A stretch of 64,000 bases of DNA from Thermohalobaculum sp050043005 (GTDB lineage: Bacteria; Pseudomonadota; Alphaproteobacteria; Rhodobacterales; Rhodobacteraceae): NCBI GenBank assembly GCA_050043005.1, contig JBHJIZ010000113.1, positions 1 through 64,000 of the forward strand, read 5' to 3'. Each line of letters opens with the position of its first letter. The stretch's first letter is position 1. A program made the position numbers and the translations under genes. Positions 35,575 to 44,243 of the stretch are shown here, piece after piece. Below the pieces are notes generated by a model. The model worked only from the letters and a program-made list of their open reading frames with translations, was not told the DNA's origin and did not search any database.

Positions 35575-35901
35575 TCAATCCTCGCGCAGCGACAGGATCC
35601 AAGAGATCACATTGTCGGTCTGCTCATCGGTCAACCGCAGGTTTGGCATGGTCAGATGCGGTGTCACGAAGAATACGCGCAGGCTCATCTCGTTGTGGTC
35701 CGAGTTCTCTGCCACATCGATGAAACTCGGGGCTTCGTGGACATAAAGATCCGCCCATTGACGCTCGACATAATGGCATTCTGCACAAATCTGCCGCGCA
35801 AACTCGAGCCCTGCAACCGGATCACCGGGCAGGTCCTGCGCATTCAACGGGCTCGTGTCCAGAAGCAGGGCGGCGAAGGCCAGAGCCGGGAGCAATCGCA
35901 T
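35575..35901 (-). CDS. Small secreted c-type cytochrome
   Basis: The 108-residue protein has a signal peptide (about 1-22, ending LNAQ) and one heme-attachment motif CAECH (Cys39, Cys42, His43). A possible axial Met lies in THLTMPNLRL-like context (PHLTMPNL). The C-terminal helix DEQTDNVISWILSL is typical of class I cytochromes c. It is predicted to be periplasmic. ATG 35901 is used because the signal peptide begins there. Electron partners are not evident. Confidence 0.83.
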   Translation of the reverse strand: MRLLPALAFAALLLDTSPLNAQDLPGDPVAGLEFARQICAECHYVERQWADLYVHEAPSFIDVAENSDHNEMSLRVFFVTPHLTMPNLRLTDEQTDNVISWILSLRED

Positions 35902-36054
35902 ATCATCCTCCGTGCTGTTGTTGCGATAAGCACACGCTACGCAACGCACCCGTCGGAGCCATGACACAGATCAACTGCACTCAGCCGGTTTGACGCAGCG
36001 TGTCGGGAACAACAGGCACTGGTTTTCGCCCGCGCCGCAGGCTATGTGCGCGGC

Positions 36055-37170
36055 ATGAACAAGACGGAATACACCGACGCGATCTCCTCGGTCGCCGAGA
36101 TCATCGAAGAGGCGCGCAACGGGCGCATGTTCATCCTGGTCGATCACGAGGACCGGGAGAACGAAGGAGACCTGGTGATCCCGGCACAGATGGCAACGCC
36201 GGATGTCGTCAATTTCATGGCAATGCACGGGCGCGGGCTGATCTGTCTTTCGATGATGGGTGAAGCGCTCGACCGGTTGGGCTTGCCGATGATGGCCGCC
36301 ACGAACCAGTCGCGTCACGAGACCGCGTTCACCGTGTCGATCGAAGCGCGCGAAGGCGTGACGACCGGCATCTCTGCGCATGATCGGGCCCGGACCATCG
36401 CGGTGGCCATCGACGCGAACGCGACACCCGCCGACATTGCCACACCGGGTCATGTCTTTCCGCTGCGTGCCCGCCAGGGCGGTGTGCTGGTTCGCGCCGG
36501 TCACACAGAAGCCGCCGTCGACGTCGCCCGGCTGGCAGGCATGAACCCCGCTGGCGTGATCTGCGAGATCATGAACGAGGATGGCACCATGGCTCGGCTG
36601 CCCGATCTGGTGGCGTTTGCTCAGAAACACAGTCTCAAGATCGGCACGATCTCTGACCTGATCGCGTATCGCAGGAAGCACGATAACCTGGTTCGCGAGG
36701 TCGAGCAGGCGACGATCTCCTCGGTGTTCGGTGGAGAGTGGACACTGCGCGTGTTCCGCGACGAGCCCGGAGGGATGGAGCACTACACCCTGACCAAGGG
36801 CGATGTCGGCGACGGAAATCCCGTGATGACCCGCATGCACGTGCTGGATCCGCTGGAAGACGTACTTTGCCTGAACGAAGACCGCTGGCAACAGGTGCCG
36901 AACGCCATGGCGGCCATTGCCTCCGAAGGGCGCGGGGCGGTGATCATTCTGCGCGACTCGTCGCCCACTGCAATCTCGGACCGTCTTCGTCCACGCGGGT
37001 TGTCGCCCAAGGAGATCCGCCAGTACGGCGTAGGTGCCGAGATCCTCAACAATCTCGGGATCCACGAGTTGATCATGCTCACGAACTCGCCCACGCCGAA
37101 ATTGGTGGGACTGGAAGGGTACGATATCTCGATCGTCGAGACCCGTCCAATTCCACCCCGGGAGGGATAG
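36055..37170 (+). CDS. ribB: 3,4-dihydroxy-2-butanone 4-phosphate synthase with degenerate GCHII-like domain
   Basis: The N-terminal domain (about 1-205) makes the four-carbon unit of riboflavin from ribulose 5-phosphate and shows the acidic metal site DHEDRENEGDL (residues 30-40), RHETAFTVSIEAREGVTTGISAHDR and HVFPLRARQGG. The C-terminal domain (about 210-371) aligns with GTP cyclohydrolase II (EHYTLTKGD, RMHVLDPLEDVL) but lacks the C-x10-C-x-C zinc motif and the NQEGRGIGL segment, so it should not have that activity. This is the RibBX arrangement described in some bacteria. ATG 36055 is preferred to GTG 36046. RibH follows immediately. Confidence 0.92.
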   Translation: MNKTEYTDAISSVAEIIEEARNGRMFILVDHEDRENEGDLVIPAQMATPDVVNFMAMHGRGLICLSMMGEALDRLGLPMMAATNQSRHETAFTVSIEAREGVTTGISAHDRARTIAVAIDANATPADIATPGHVFPLRARQGGVLVRAGHTEAAVDVARLAGMNPAGVICEIMNEDGTMARLPDLVAFAQKHSLKIGTISDLIAYRRKHDNLVREVEQATISSVFGGEWTLRVFRDEPGGMEHYTLTKGDVGDGNPVMTRMHVLDPLEDVLCLNEDRWQQVPNAMAAIASEGRGAVIILRDSSPTAISDRLRPRGLSPKEIRQYGVGAEILNNLGIHELIMLTNSPTPKLVGLEGYDISIVETRPIPPREG

Positions 37171-37725
37171 ATGGCCGCGACTGACGAACACACGATCCTG
37201 CCGCCACCGGATTTTGTAGCGCCCAAGCCAAACGTCCTGATCGTGGTCGCGCCGTACTATCGGGCGATTGCGGATGATCTGATCGCCGGGGCCAAAGCGA
37301 TGCTGGATCGCGCGGGAGCGGTTCATGACCTCGTCGAGGTTCCCGGAGCGCTCGAGGTTCCCACGGCGATCCGCCTGGCCGGCGGGCGATACGAAGGTTA
37401 TGTCGCGCTTGGATGCGTGATCCGTGGTGAGACAACGCACTACGAAACCGTATGCAGCGATTCGTCGCGCGGGCTGACGCTGCTTGGGCTCGACGGGTTC
37501 TGTATCGGCAACGGTATCCTAACCTGTGAGAATATGGCCCAGGCAGAAGTCCGCGCTGCACCCGGCGATCAGGACAAAGGTGGCGGTGCCGCCAACGCAG
37601 CGCTGCATTTGATCGCGCTCCAGCGCCGTTTCGCAGCACCGGAACCTGCGGCAGGCGGACCTGGACCGGACGGGGATGATCCCATTCTGCTGGCCGGTCA
37701 TTCCGGACTGACGCGGACTGCCTGA
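37171..37725 (+). CDS. ribH: 6,7-dimethyl-8-ribityllumazine synthase
   Basis: RibH condenses the RibB and RibD products to lumazine. The 184-residue protein has PYYRAIADDLIAGA near the N-terminus, the VPGALEVPTAIRLA motif, GCVIRGETTHYE with the catalytic His, and GNGILTCENMAQA. The C-terminus carries an extra 20-odd Gly/Pro-rich residues. The start follows the ribB stop directly and its last base overlaps the nusB start, so ribB-ribH-nusB is one operon. Confidence 0.96.
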   Translation: MAATDEHTILPPPDFVAPKPNVLIVVAPYYRAIADDLIAGAKAMLDRAGAVHDLVEVPGALEVPTAIRLAGGRYEGYVALGCVIRGETTHYETVCSDSSRGLTLLGLDGFCIGNGILTCENMAQAEVRAAPGDQDKGGGAANAALHLIALQRRFAAPEPAAGGPGPDGDDPILLAGHSGLTRTA

Positions 37726-38213
37726 TGGCAAAATCACCCACCAGCCCCGCGCGCAAGGCGCAACAACTTGCCCGCTCGGCTGCGCGCCTAGCTGCCGTGC
37801 AAGCGCTCTACCAGATCGAATTGACTGGAAACGATTGGCGCCGCGTCGTCCGGGAGTTCGATCAACACAGGCTCGGCGCCGAGATCGAGGGCGTTCAGTA
37901 CCGCGAGGCCGATCCAGGTCACTTCAAGGAGATTGTCGAGGGTGTCGTCACAAACCAGGTCGACATCGATCACTTGACCGACCGGGCGCTCGTTGAACGC
38001 TGGCCTCTTGGGCGTATCGACTCGACATTGCGCGCGGTCTTTCGCGCTGCCGGACAGGAAATCAGTTCCCGACAGGACATCCCCATAAAAGTCATAATTG
38101 GCGAATACGTCGACGTAGCGAAGGCCTTTTTCGAAGAGGGAAAGGAAGCAAAGTTCGTGAACGCCGTGTTGGATCACATGGCCCGCGAAGTGCGACCTGA
38201 GGCCTTCGGCTGA
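37725..38213 (+). CDS. nusB: Transcription antitermination protein NusB
   Basis: NusB works with NusE in rRNA transcription antitermination. The 162-residue all-helical protein has the family features SAARLAAVQALYQIELTG, LGRIDSTLRAVFRAAGQEI and VIIGEYVDVAKAFF. Its ATG overlaps the ribH stop by one base (TGATG), the usual alphaproteobacterial ribH-nusB linkage. Confidence 0.96.
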   Translation: MAKSPTSPARKAQQLARSAARLAAVQALYQIELTGNDWRRVVREFDQHRLGAEIEGVQYREADPGHFKEIVEGVVTNQVDIDHLTDRALVERWPLGRIDSTLRAVFRAAGQEISSRQDIPIKVIIGEYVDVAKAFFEEGKEAKFVNAVLDHMAREVRPEAFG

Positions 38214-38264
38214 GCGAGCGCGCCCACCGCCAGGCGGGTGCGGGTTATGTGGGGGCTGCTCTGA

Positions 38265-39329
38265 ATGAGCAATGCTGGCACCGGCAATCGGACTGCCCGG
38301 TCGCGCTACGGCATGATCGGAACGGTGCTATCGTTGTGCGCTGCGGCTGCAGTCCTATGGGCGATGACCAATGCGCCCAATCCTGTTCGCCCTGTGCCGT
38401 TTGATCAGGTTCTCGGAACGCCTTCAAATCCTCAGGTCAAGCAATACCGTCCAGAAGTGTCGATGCAGATGGCCTGGACCGAAACGGACAGCGATCTGAT
38501 TGTCCGTCAGGCAAGCGGGACGATTGTAAGATGGACCCCGGATCGGGAGCAGATGCGACCGATCGCGACGACCGAGTCGGTCTTTGCCTATTGCCCGGCC
38601 GAAAACCGCCTTCTGGTCAACATGGCCAACACTGCCGTCCTGCTCAGCCTGGATACCGGGGCATTCCTCCGGATTTCCGACCGGCGTTACGACCACGCAG
38701 CTTTCAGCCAGGATTGTTCTGTGCTCGCAATCTCGCGCGAGGACGAGTCTTTCGTCCGGCTCTGGCAGGTTGGGCGCGGATGGACCTCGGTCACAACGGA
38801 TCACCCGGTCCGTAACAGCCTGGTGCTTTCGCGCGACGGCTCGGTCCTTGCAGCATCTGGCGAAGCTGAAACGCCCGGAAACGGCATGGTGCTGGAGCTT
38901 TTCGATATCGGATCAGGCACGACCGAACCGACGGCACGGGTCTCTGGACCCTCTATAGCTGTCGGAGACTGGAGCATGGCGTTCTCGGCAGACGGCAGTG
39001 GTGTTTTGCTTGCAAGCTTGGTGCTCGGTCAAACTGGTCTAAAACGCATCACCAGCAGCGACGGCCTTGTGCGCTGGGGTCGGGACAGCGCGGATCGGAA
39101 TTGGGTGTCGGCCCTCGCGGCATCGCCGGATGGCATACTCTTGGCGACCGGCGATCTGGATGGCATGCTGCAAATATGGGAGGTCGACCGCGGCGTCATC
39201 GTCGCGGAGTTCGACGCCGCGCAACCGATCGAGTCGCTCTCGTTCTCAAATGACGGGCGTCGTCTGGCTGTTGGATTGTGGAACGGTACCATCGGGATTG
39301 TTGGAGCCGACGCATTGATCGGGCATTGA
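38265..39329 (+). CDS. WD40-repeat-like membrane-anchored protein
   Basis: The 354-residue protein has one N-terminal membrane span (about residues 16-34, MIGTVLSLCAAAAVLWAM) followed by a periplasmic beta-propeller-like part. Repeats with the S-x-D-G-x-x-L-A-x-G pattern are visible: VLSRDGSVLAASGE, AASPDGILLATGDLDGMLQIWEV and SFSNDGRRLAVGLWNGTIGI. It may be a scaffold or sensor. It is followed 19 bases later by a periplasmic L,D-transpeptidase-type gene, so both may act at the cell envelope. Function unknown. Confidence 0.65.
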   Translation: MSNAGTGNRTARSRYGMIGTVLSLCAAAAVLWAMTNAPNPVRPVPFDQVLGTPSNPQVKQYRPEVSMQMAWTETDSDLIVRQASGTIVRWTPDREQMRPIATTESVFAYCPAENRLLVNMANTAVLLSLDTGAFLRISDRRYDHAAFSQDCSVLAISREDESFVRLWQVGRGWTSVTTDHPVRNSLVLSRDGSVLAASGEAETPGNGMVLELFDIGSGTTEPTARVSGPSIAVGDWSMAFSADGSGVLLASLVLGQTGLKRITSSDGLVRWGRDSADRNWVSALAASPDGILLATGDLDGMLQIWEVDRGVIVAEFDAAQPIESLSFSNDGRRLAVGLWNGTIGIVGADALIGH

Positions 39330-39348
39330 ACCTGGCGATAATGGATTG

Positions 39349-39846
39349 ATGCGGTACTTGGTCGTCGTCTTTCTGTTGCTCTCTGCGCTTGTGGCGCACG
39401 CCGATGCGCCTGCGCTCGCCCCAAAAGCTGAACGCGCGGATTTCGTGTTGATCGAGAAAGCGGAGCGCCGACTGTCTTTGTGGCGCGACGGTGAACTTTT
39501 AAAGCGATACAGGATCGATCTGGGTTTCGCGCCAGACGGCGACAAACGGCGCGAAGGGGACGGTAAAACCCCAGAAGGTCAATACCGCATCGACCGCCGA
39601 AACGCCCAGTCCAGCTTTCACCTCTCGCTCGGCATCGACTATCCGCGCCCCGACCAGCGTGCAACCGCACGAGCCGAAGGGCGCAATCCCGGCGGCGACA
39701 TCTTCATACACGGCCAGCCAAACGGATATTCCGGTACCCGCATACCCGGCGACTGGACCGCCGGTTGCGCTGCCGTCTCGAATGCCGAGATACGTGAAAT
39801 CTGGTCACTTGTTCCGATTGGGACACGGGTCGAGATCCGCGAATAG
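39349..39846 (+). CDS. Periplasmic L,D-transpeptidase family protein (YafK/YkuD type)
   Basis: The 165-residue protein has a signal peptide (about 1-18, ending VAHA) and a YkuD domain with KAERRLSLWRDGELLKRYRIDLG at its start, DGKTPEGQYRID, the catalytic His in DIFIHGQPN and Cys in DWTAGCAAVSN. YafK-type enzymes cut or make peptidoglycan-protein links. A TTG lies just before the ATG at 39349; the ATG is used. It is the second L,D-transpeptidase in the window (the other is at 1082-1564). Confidence 0.88.
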   Translation: MRYLVVVFLLLSALVAHADAPALAPKAERADFVLIEKAERRLSLWRDGELLKRYRIDLGFAPDGDKRREGDGKTPEGQYRIDRRNAQSSFHLSLGIDYPRPDQRATARAEGRNPGGDIFIHGQPNGYSGTRIPGDWTAGCAAVSNAEIREIWSLVPIGTRVEIRE

Positions 39847-39953
39847 TGGACTTATGGCGGTTGCGCCGCCGCCACCCGCCGGTATTCTTGCGTCAACGAT
39901 AAGGTCCGTCTCGATGCACAACGCGGCGGAATAATAAATTCCGGGAGGGTCAT

Positions 39954-41477
39954 ATGCCGGGCAACGGCAATGCCGCACTGTATTTCGTTGATCGTCATGT
40001 GCGCGAGGGCCGGGCAGATAAAATCGCCTTCATCGAGGGCGATCGGACCCTGACCTATGGCGCGCTCGCTGATCAGAGCGCCCGGATGAGCGGTCTGCTC
40101 GCGCGACACGGGCTGCGCCAGGAAGACCGCGTGGCAATGCTGGTTCTCGATGTGATCGAGTTCCCGATTACTTTTTGGGGTGCTCTCAAGGCCGGAATCG
40201 TGCCCGTCGCACTCAACACGCTGCTTACGACCGATCAATATCGCTACATCCTGGGGGACAGCCGGGCACGGGCGCTGTTTGTCTCAGCGCCGTTGCTCGA
40301 AGCGGTTGGCCCGGTTCTGCAAGACTTGCCTCATCTCCAGACCGTCTTCGTTGTCGGTGGAAGCGATCCGGCCGGTTTGGACTTCTCTCAAGAACTCTCG
40401 GTCAGCAATGCGAAACCAATCGCAGAGGTTGATGACGACGACGTCGCCTTCTGGCTTTATTCCTCGGGTTCGACGGGGCAGCCGAAAGGCGTGCGCCATG
40501 TGCACTCTGCGCTCAAGGCGACGTCAGACACCTATGGGGCACAGGTCCTCGGCGTTCGAGAGGATGACCTGATCTTCTCGGCGGCCAAGCTGTTCTTTGC
40601 TTATGGTCTGGGCAACGGAATGACGTTCCCGATGGCGGTCGGTGCGACCACCGTACTCTTGCCGACCCGGCCCACACCGGAAGCTGTGTTCGACGTGATG
40701 CGCGCTGTACAGCCGACCGTTTATTGCGGTGTGCCGACGCTCTACGCAGCGAGCCTCGCCGCGCTGGGGGCAGATCCGGTTCCGGGCAGTGACCGGCTAC
40801 GTATTTCGATCTCAGCAGGCGAGGCGCTTCCGGCCGAGATCGGGCACGGCTGGCGGCAGAAAACCGGGACGGACATTCTGGACGGCGTTGGATCGACCGA
40901 GATGCTGCACATCTTCCTGTCCAATGCGCCGGAGTCGCTTGAGTACGGAACCTCTGGTGTCGCAGTACCCGGATATGACCTGCGCCTGGTCGATCCGGAC
41001 GGTACAGAAGTTGGGTCCGACGAAGTCGGCGAACTGCTCGTAAGCGGGGCGTCGGCATCGGACGGATACTGGAACCAGCGTGAGAAAAACCGAGCGACCT
41101 TTGAAGGCATCTGGACCCGCACGGGCGATAAGTACACGCGGCGCGCCGACGGTCGCTACATCTATTGCGGTCGCACCGATGACATGTTCAAAGTTTCTGG
41201 CCAATGGGTTTCGCCTTTTGAAGTCGAACAGGCTCTGATCTCGCATCCGTCCGTACTTGAAGCGGCAATTGTTCCTGCGCTGGACGATGATGGGCTGGAG
41301 AAACCAAAGGCGTTTGTGGTTCCAAAGACTTCGGCGACCGAGATCGATGTGCCGGTATTGCAGGACCATGTGAAGGCCGCGGTCGGCAACTGGAAGTACC
41401 CACGTTGGATCGAGGTGCGCGAAGACTTGCCGAAGACCGCCACCGGCAAAATTCAGCGCTTCAAGCTGCGCGGCTGA
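39954..41477 (+). CDS. Benzoate-CoA ligase family protein
   Basis: The 507-residue enzyme belongs to the ANL superfamily. The ATP loop YSSGSTGQPKGVRH lies at residues 169-182, followed by the GVPTLYAASLAAL and SAGEALPAEIG segments typical of benzoate/4-hydroxybenzoate-CoA ligases, TRTGDKYTRRADGRY, and the C-terminal catalytic Lys in TATGKIQRF. GGGAGGG lies six bases before the ATG. It would activate an aromatic acid with CoA and ATP. No ring-cleavage or transport gene is nearby, so the in vivo substrate is open. Confidence 0.86.
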   Translation: MPGNGNAALYFVDRHVREGRADKIAFIEGDRTLTYGALADQSARMSGLLARHGLRQEDRVAMLVLDVIEFPITFWGALKAGIVPVALNTLLTTDQYRYILGDSRARALFVSAPLLEAVGPVLQDLPHLQTVFVVGGSDPAGLDFSQELSVSNAKPIAEVDDDDVAFWLYSSGSTGQPKGVRHVHSALKATSDTYGAQVLGVREDDLIFSAAKLFFAYGLGNGMTFPMAVGATTVLLPTRPTPEAVFDVMRAVQPTVYCGVPTLYAASLAALGADPVPGSDRLRISISAGEALPAEIGHGWRQKTGTDILDGVGSTEMLHIFLSNAPESLEYGTSGVAVPGYDLRLVDPDGTEVGSDEVGELLVSGASASDGYWNQREKNRATFEGIWTRTGDKYTRRADGRYIYCGRTDDMFKVSGQWVSPFEVEQALISHPSVLEAAIVPALDDDGLEKPKAFVVPKTSATEIDVPVLQDHVKAAVGNWKYPRWIEVREDLPKTATGKIQRFKLRG

Positions 41478-41510
41478 AGATCAGACACCCAGATTGCATC
41501 GCGGCCAAGG

Positions 41511-42329
41511 TTATGCGGCGATGTTCATTTCCTGCCCGGGCAATGTGTCCTCGCCGCGCGCAAGCAGGTTGGTGGCATTGGCGAGACGCTGGTCGGCCGG
41601 TGCGGATCCAACTGGATTCGGTTTGACGGCGCCGCCGTCCTGATCGGTTTCTGCGGGCACTTCGAACCTCTCTTCAATACGCTGCGTTGCAAGCTCTGCT
41701 ACGGCTTCCAGCCGTTGTGCGTCCGCTAGTGAGGCGACCTGGCGGTCGGCAGCGGACGGTTCGGCCGGGGCCAGGGCCGCTGCCTTTACGACTGTCATTT
41801 TATCGATCGTCGCTTCGGGGTCACCGGGCACGGGTGCAATGTCGATTTTCACCTCGCCCCCAATGGCATAGCGCCTACCATCCGGACCGAGCTGAAAGGT
41901 GTATGAAGGGGCGCTGGCGTACTGGCCACCAACCGCGGCGTGCGCCTGTTCATGACGGCGAACCTCGGCATCACGGGCCTTCAGTTTCTCGACCTGTTCA
42001 CGCTCGGCATCCGTCAGGCCATCAGCCGACTCAATGGCACCTGTGCCTAGCGTGTTTGTATCTCCTGCCGGTGACGTTGGCGCAAAGTTCGAAATGACCG
42101 CGTTGCGTCGGGCATCGGCTGAAAAACCACCACCGGTCTCGCGTACATCGACGGGCGGCTCGTTCCGCGTCGAAGGTGTCGAACGCGCGTCACCTGATCT
42201 TTGCACCGGATCGCCGGGGCGAGAAGGTGTTGCTTGCGTGCCAGAGGCCCTGTCTAGCGACAACGATCGGACCGGTGCCGTCAGCAGTGGACGGCCGGCA
42301 GCACTCAGCGTGATCGCAATCCCCTCCAT
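41511..42329 (-). CDS. SprA-related putative metalloprotease
   Basis: The 272-residue protein has a zinc-protease motif HEQAH (HExxH) within RDAEVRRHEQAHAAVGGQYA, followed by YTFQLGPDGRRYAIGGEVKIDI, the core of the SprA-related family (also annotated as CJM1_0395-type putative metalloproteases). The N-terminal 120 residues are low complexity. GAGGGA lies before ATG 42329, which is preferred to an upstream ATG 50 codons further out. The C-terminus is Ala/Glu-rich. Substrates are unknown. Confidence 0.82.
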   Translation of the reverse strand: MEGIAITLSAAGRPLLTAPVRSLSLDRASGTQATPSRPGDPVQRSGDARSTPSTRNEPPVDVRETGGGFSADARRNAVISNFAPTSPAGDTNTLGTGAIESADGLTDAEREQVEKLKARDAEVRRHEQAHAAVGGQYASAPSYTFQLGPDGRRYAIGGEVKIDIAPVPGDPEATIDKMTVVKAAALAPAEPSAADRQVASLADAQRLEAVAELATQRIEERFEVPAETDQDGGAVKPNPVGSAPADQRLANATNLLARGEDTLPGQEMNIAA

Positions 42330-42495
42330 GACGTCCCTCAAATCATCCCCAGAAACCACAGCACTATGATCGCATCGGGTTTCGACTCGGTTAGCGCGGG
42401 GAAAAACGGCAGTTGGCGCCATCGTTGCGGCAATGATGGTACTGGTGCCGCAGTGCAACATACTGTAAGCGCGCGGCACTCACGGGACGTGCTCC

Positions 42496-43413
42496 ATGAA
42501 CATCTACCTGCCCATTGCCGAGGTATCGGTCAACGCCTTCATTCTGTTGGGGCTGGGTGGTGGCGTGGGCTTCCTGTCCGGGATTTTCGGGGTCGGTGGC
42601 GGCTTTCTCATGACGCCACTCCTGATCTTCATCGGCATCCCTCCGGCTGTCGCTGTCGCGACCGAAGCGAACCAGATCGTCGCGTCTTCCTTCTCCGGCG
42701 TGTTGGCCAACATCCGCCGTAAGACAGTCGACATGAAGATGGGGCTGGTTTTGCTGGCGGGCGGGCTTGTCGGATCCGCGATCGGTGTCCAGATTTTTGC
42801 GGGGCTCCGAACCACCGGCCAGGTCGATCTGGTCGTGGCCCTTTGTTATGTCGTTTTCCTGGGGCTCGTCGGCTCGCTGATGCTGGTCGAAAGCATCAAC
42901 GCGATGCGCAAGGCCAAGAAGGAGGGGCGCAGGGTCCAGCGTCGGCGCCACAACTGGGTGCATGGACTGCCGTTCAAGATGCGGTTCCGCACCTCGAACC
43001 TCTACATCTCGGCGATCCCGCCATTCCTGGTCGGCATGCTGGTCGGCACGCTCGCGGCCATCATGGGCGTCGGCGGCGGCTTCATCATGGTCCCGGCGAT
43101 GATCTACCTGCTCGGGATGGCCGCAGTCATTGTCGTCGGCACGTCGCTGTTTCAGATCATGTTCGTGACCGGTGCGACGACCCTGATGCACGCGATTACC
43201 AACCAGACCGTCGATGCGGTACTTGCCGTGATCCTGTTGGTCGGCGGCGTTGTTGGCACACAGATCGGTGTCAGGGTCGGACCACGCCTGAAAGCCGAAC
43301 AACTGCGGATCCTGCTGGCGCTGCTGGTTCTCGCCGTTTGCGTAAAGCTTGGGCTCGATCTGGTCGTAACACCGTCCGAGTTTTTCACTCTAGGCGGGGG
43401 TGCAGGTCATTGA
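42496..43413 (+). CDS. TSUP family (TauE/SafE) membrane permease
   Basis: The 305-residue protein has about eight membrane helices in two homologous halves. Each starts with a glycine-rich segment: GIFGVGGGFLMTPLLIFIG (about residue 30) and AIMGVGGGFIMVPAMIYLLG (about 190). TSUP proteins move sulfonates, sulfite, sulfate or organic anions. Its stop overlaps the TTG start of the next gene. In Rhodobacterales these two genes are commonly paired, which suggests a joint transport or assembly role. Confidence 0.92.
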   Translation: MNIYLPIAEVSVNAFILLGLGGGVGFLSGIFGVGGGFLMTPLLIFIGIPPAVAVATEANQIVASSFSGVLANIRRKTVDMKMGLVLLAGGLVGSAIGVQIFAGLRTTGQVDLVVALCYVVFLGLVGSLMLVESINAMRKAKKEGRRVQRRRHNWVHGLPFKMRFRTSNLYISAIPPFLVGMLVGTLAAIMGVGGGFIMVPAMIYLLGMAAVIVVGTSLFQIMFVTGATTLMHAITNQTVDAVLAVILLVGGVVGTQIGVRVGPRLKAEQLRILLALLVLAVCVKLGLDLVVTPSEFFTLGGGAGH

Positions 43414-44243
43414 CCCGGCTGTTTGCGATCCTGGCGCTGGCGATTGCGTTGGTCGGGCCTGTTACGCAGGCAGAAGACCGCGTTGTTGCCAGCCTCAGCC
43501 AGCACAACCTTGCGCTGACCACCGATTTCACCGGGACCGAGCTGTTCGTCTACGGCGCGATTCGAACCGTGGGCGATCTGCCAGCCGATGCGATTGACGT
43601 GATCGTCGCAATCACAGGACCGACCGAGCGGGTCAACGTGCGCAAGAAGGAACGCCAGTTCGGGATCTGGATCAACGGCAAGGGGGTCGAGATCGACGCC
43701 GCTCCCAGTTTTTACGCCGTCGCGACCACTGGACCACTCCGGGATATCGTGAGCTGGACCGAGGACTTCCGGCACCGCATCGCGCTCGACCTTGTCATCC
43801 GCCTGATTGACGCGCCCGCCTGGGTCGAGGACCGCGAAGAGTACCGGGCATCCGTCGCTCTCTTTCGCGAAGAGCAGGGGCTCTACAGCCGTCAGGAAGG
43901 CACTGTCTCGTTGATTGACAATGCACTGTTCGAGACGCGCATCCAGCTCCCCGCCAATCTCGTCGAGGGCGACTACAAGGCCCGGATCTTTCTGTTGAAG
44001 GATGGGACGGTGCTCGACACCTACGAAGACCGGGTCGAGGTACGTCGTGCCGGGATCGGTCGATGGATCTATACCTCCGCGCATGAATGGCCTGCTGTTT
44101 ATGGAATCGTGTCGATCCTTGTCGCACTGGCCGCCGGCTGGCTCGCCTCAGCGTTCTTCCGCACGTTTTTCCCGAATTGCTCGTCGGGCGCCAAGACAGT
44201 CACCTGTTCCATCGCGGCGATACGCTCAAGATCCTGCGCATAG
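43410..44243 (+). CDS. TIGR02186 family membrane-anchored protein
   Basis: The 277-residue protein starts with a signal peptide (about 1-22, LFAILALAIALVGPVTQA). A periplasmic beta-rich part follows, with the family pattern VASLSQHNLALTTDFTGTEL, FVYGAIR, VIVAITGP and RRAGIGRWIY. A C-terminal membrane helix comes next (VYGIVSILVALAAGWLAS). The TTG start overlaps the TSUP stop. After the helix the frame continues 27 residues with a Cys/Ser-rich tail that lies opposite the 3' end of the sulfotransferase-like gene; this tail looks non-native. Confidence 0.82.
   Translation: MTRLFAILALAIALVGPVTQAEDRVVASLSQHNLALTTDFTGTELFVYGAIRTVGDLPADAIDVIVAITGPTERVNVRKKERQFGIWINGKGVEIDAAPSFYAVATTGPLRDIVSWTEDFRHRIALDLVIRLIDAPAWVEDREEYRASVALFREEQGLYSRQEGTVSLIDNALFETRIQLPANLVEGDYKARIFLLKDGTVLDTYEDRVEVRRAGIGRWIYTSAHEWPAVYGIVSILVALAAGWLASAFFRTFFPNCSSGAKTVTCSIAAIRSRSCA

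Noticed and set aside
35971..37440. Long minus-strand frame opposite ribB and ribH
   Set aside because: Both plus-strand genes are unambiguous enzymes; the opposite frame has no recognisable domain.
42843..43409. Upstream 189-codon open stretch in frame with the TIGR02186 gene
   Set aside because: It runs inside the TSUP permease gene in another frame and reads as Arg/Gly-rich filler; the signal peptide that follows the TTG at 43410 marks the real start.
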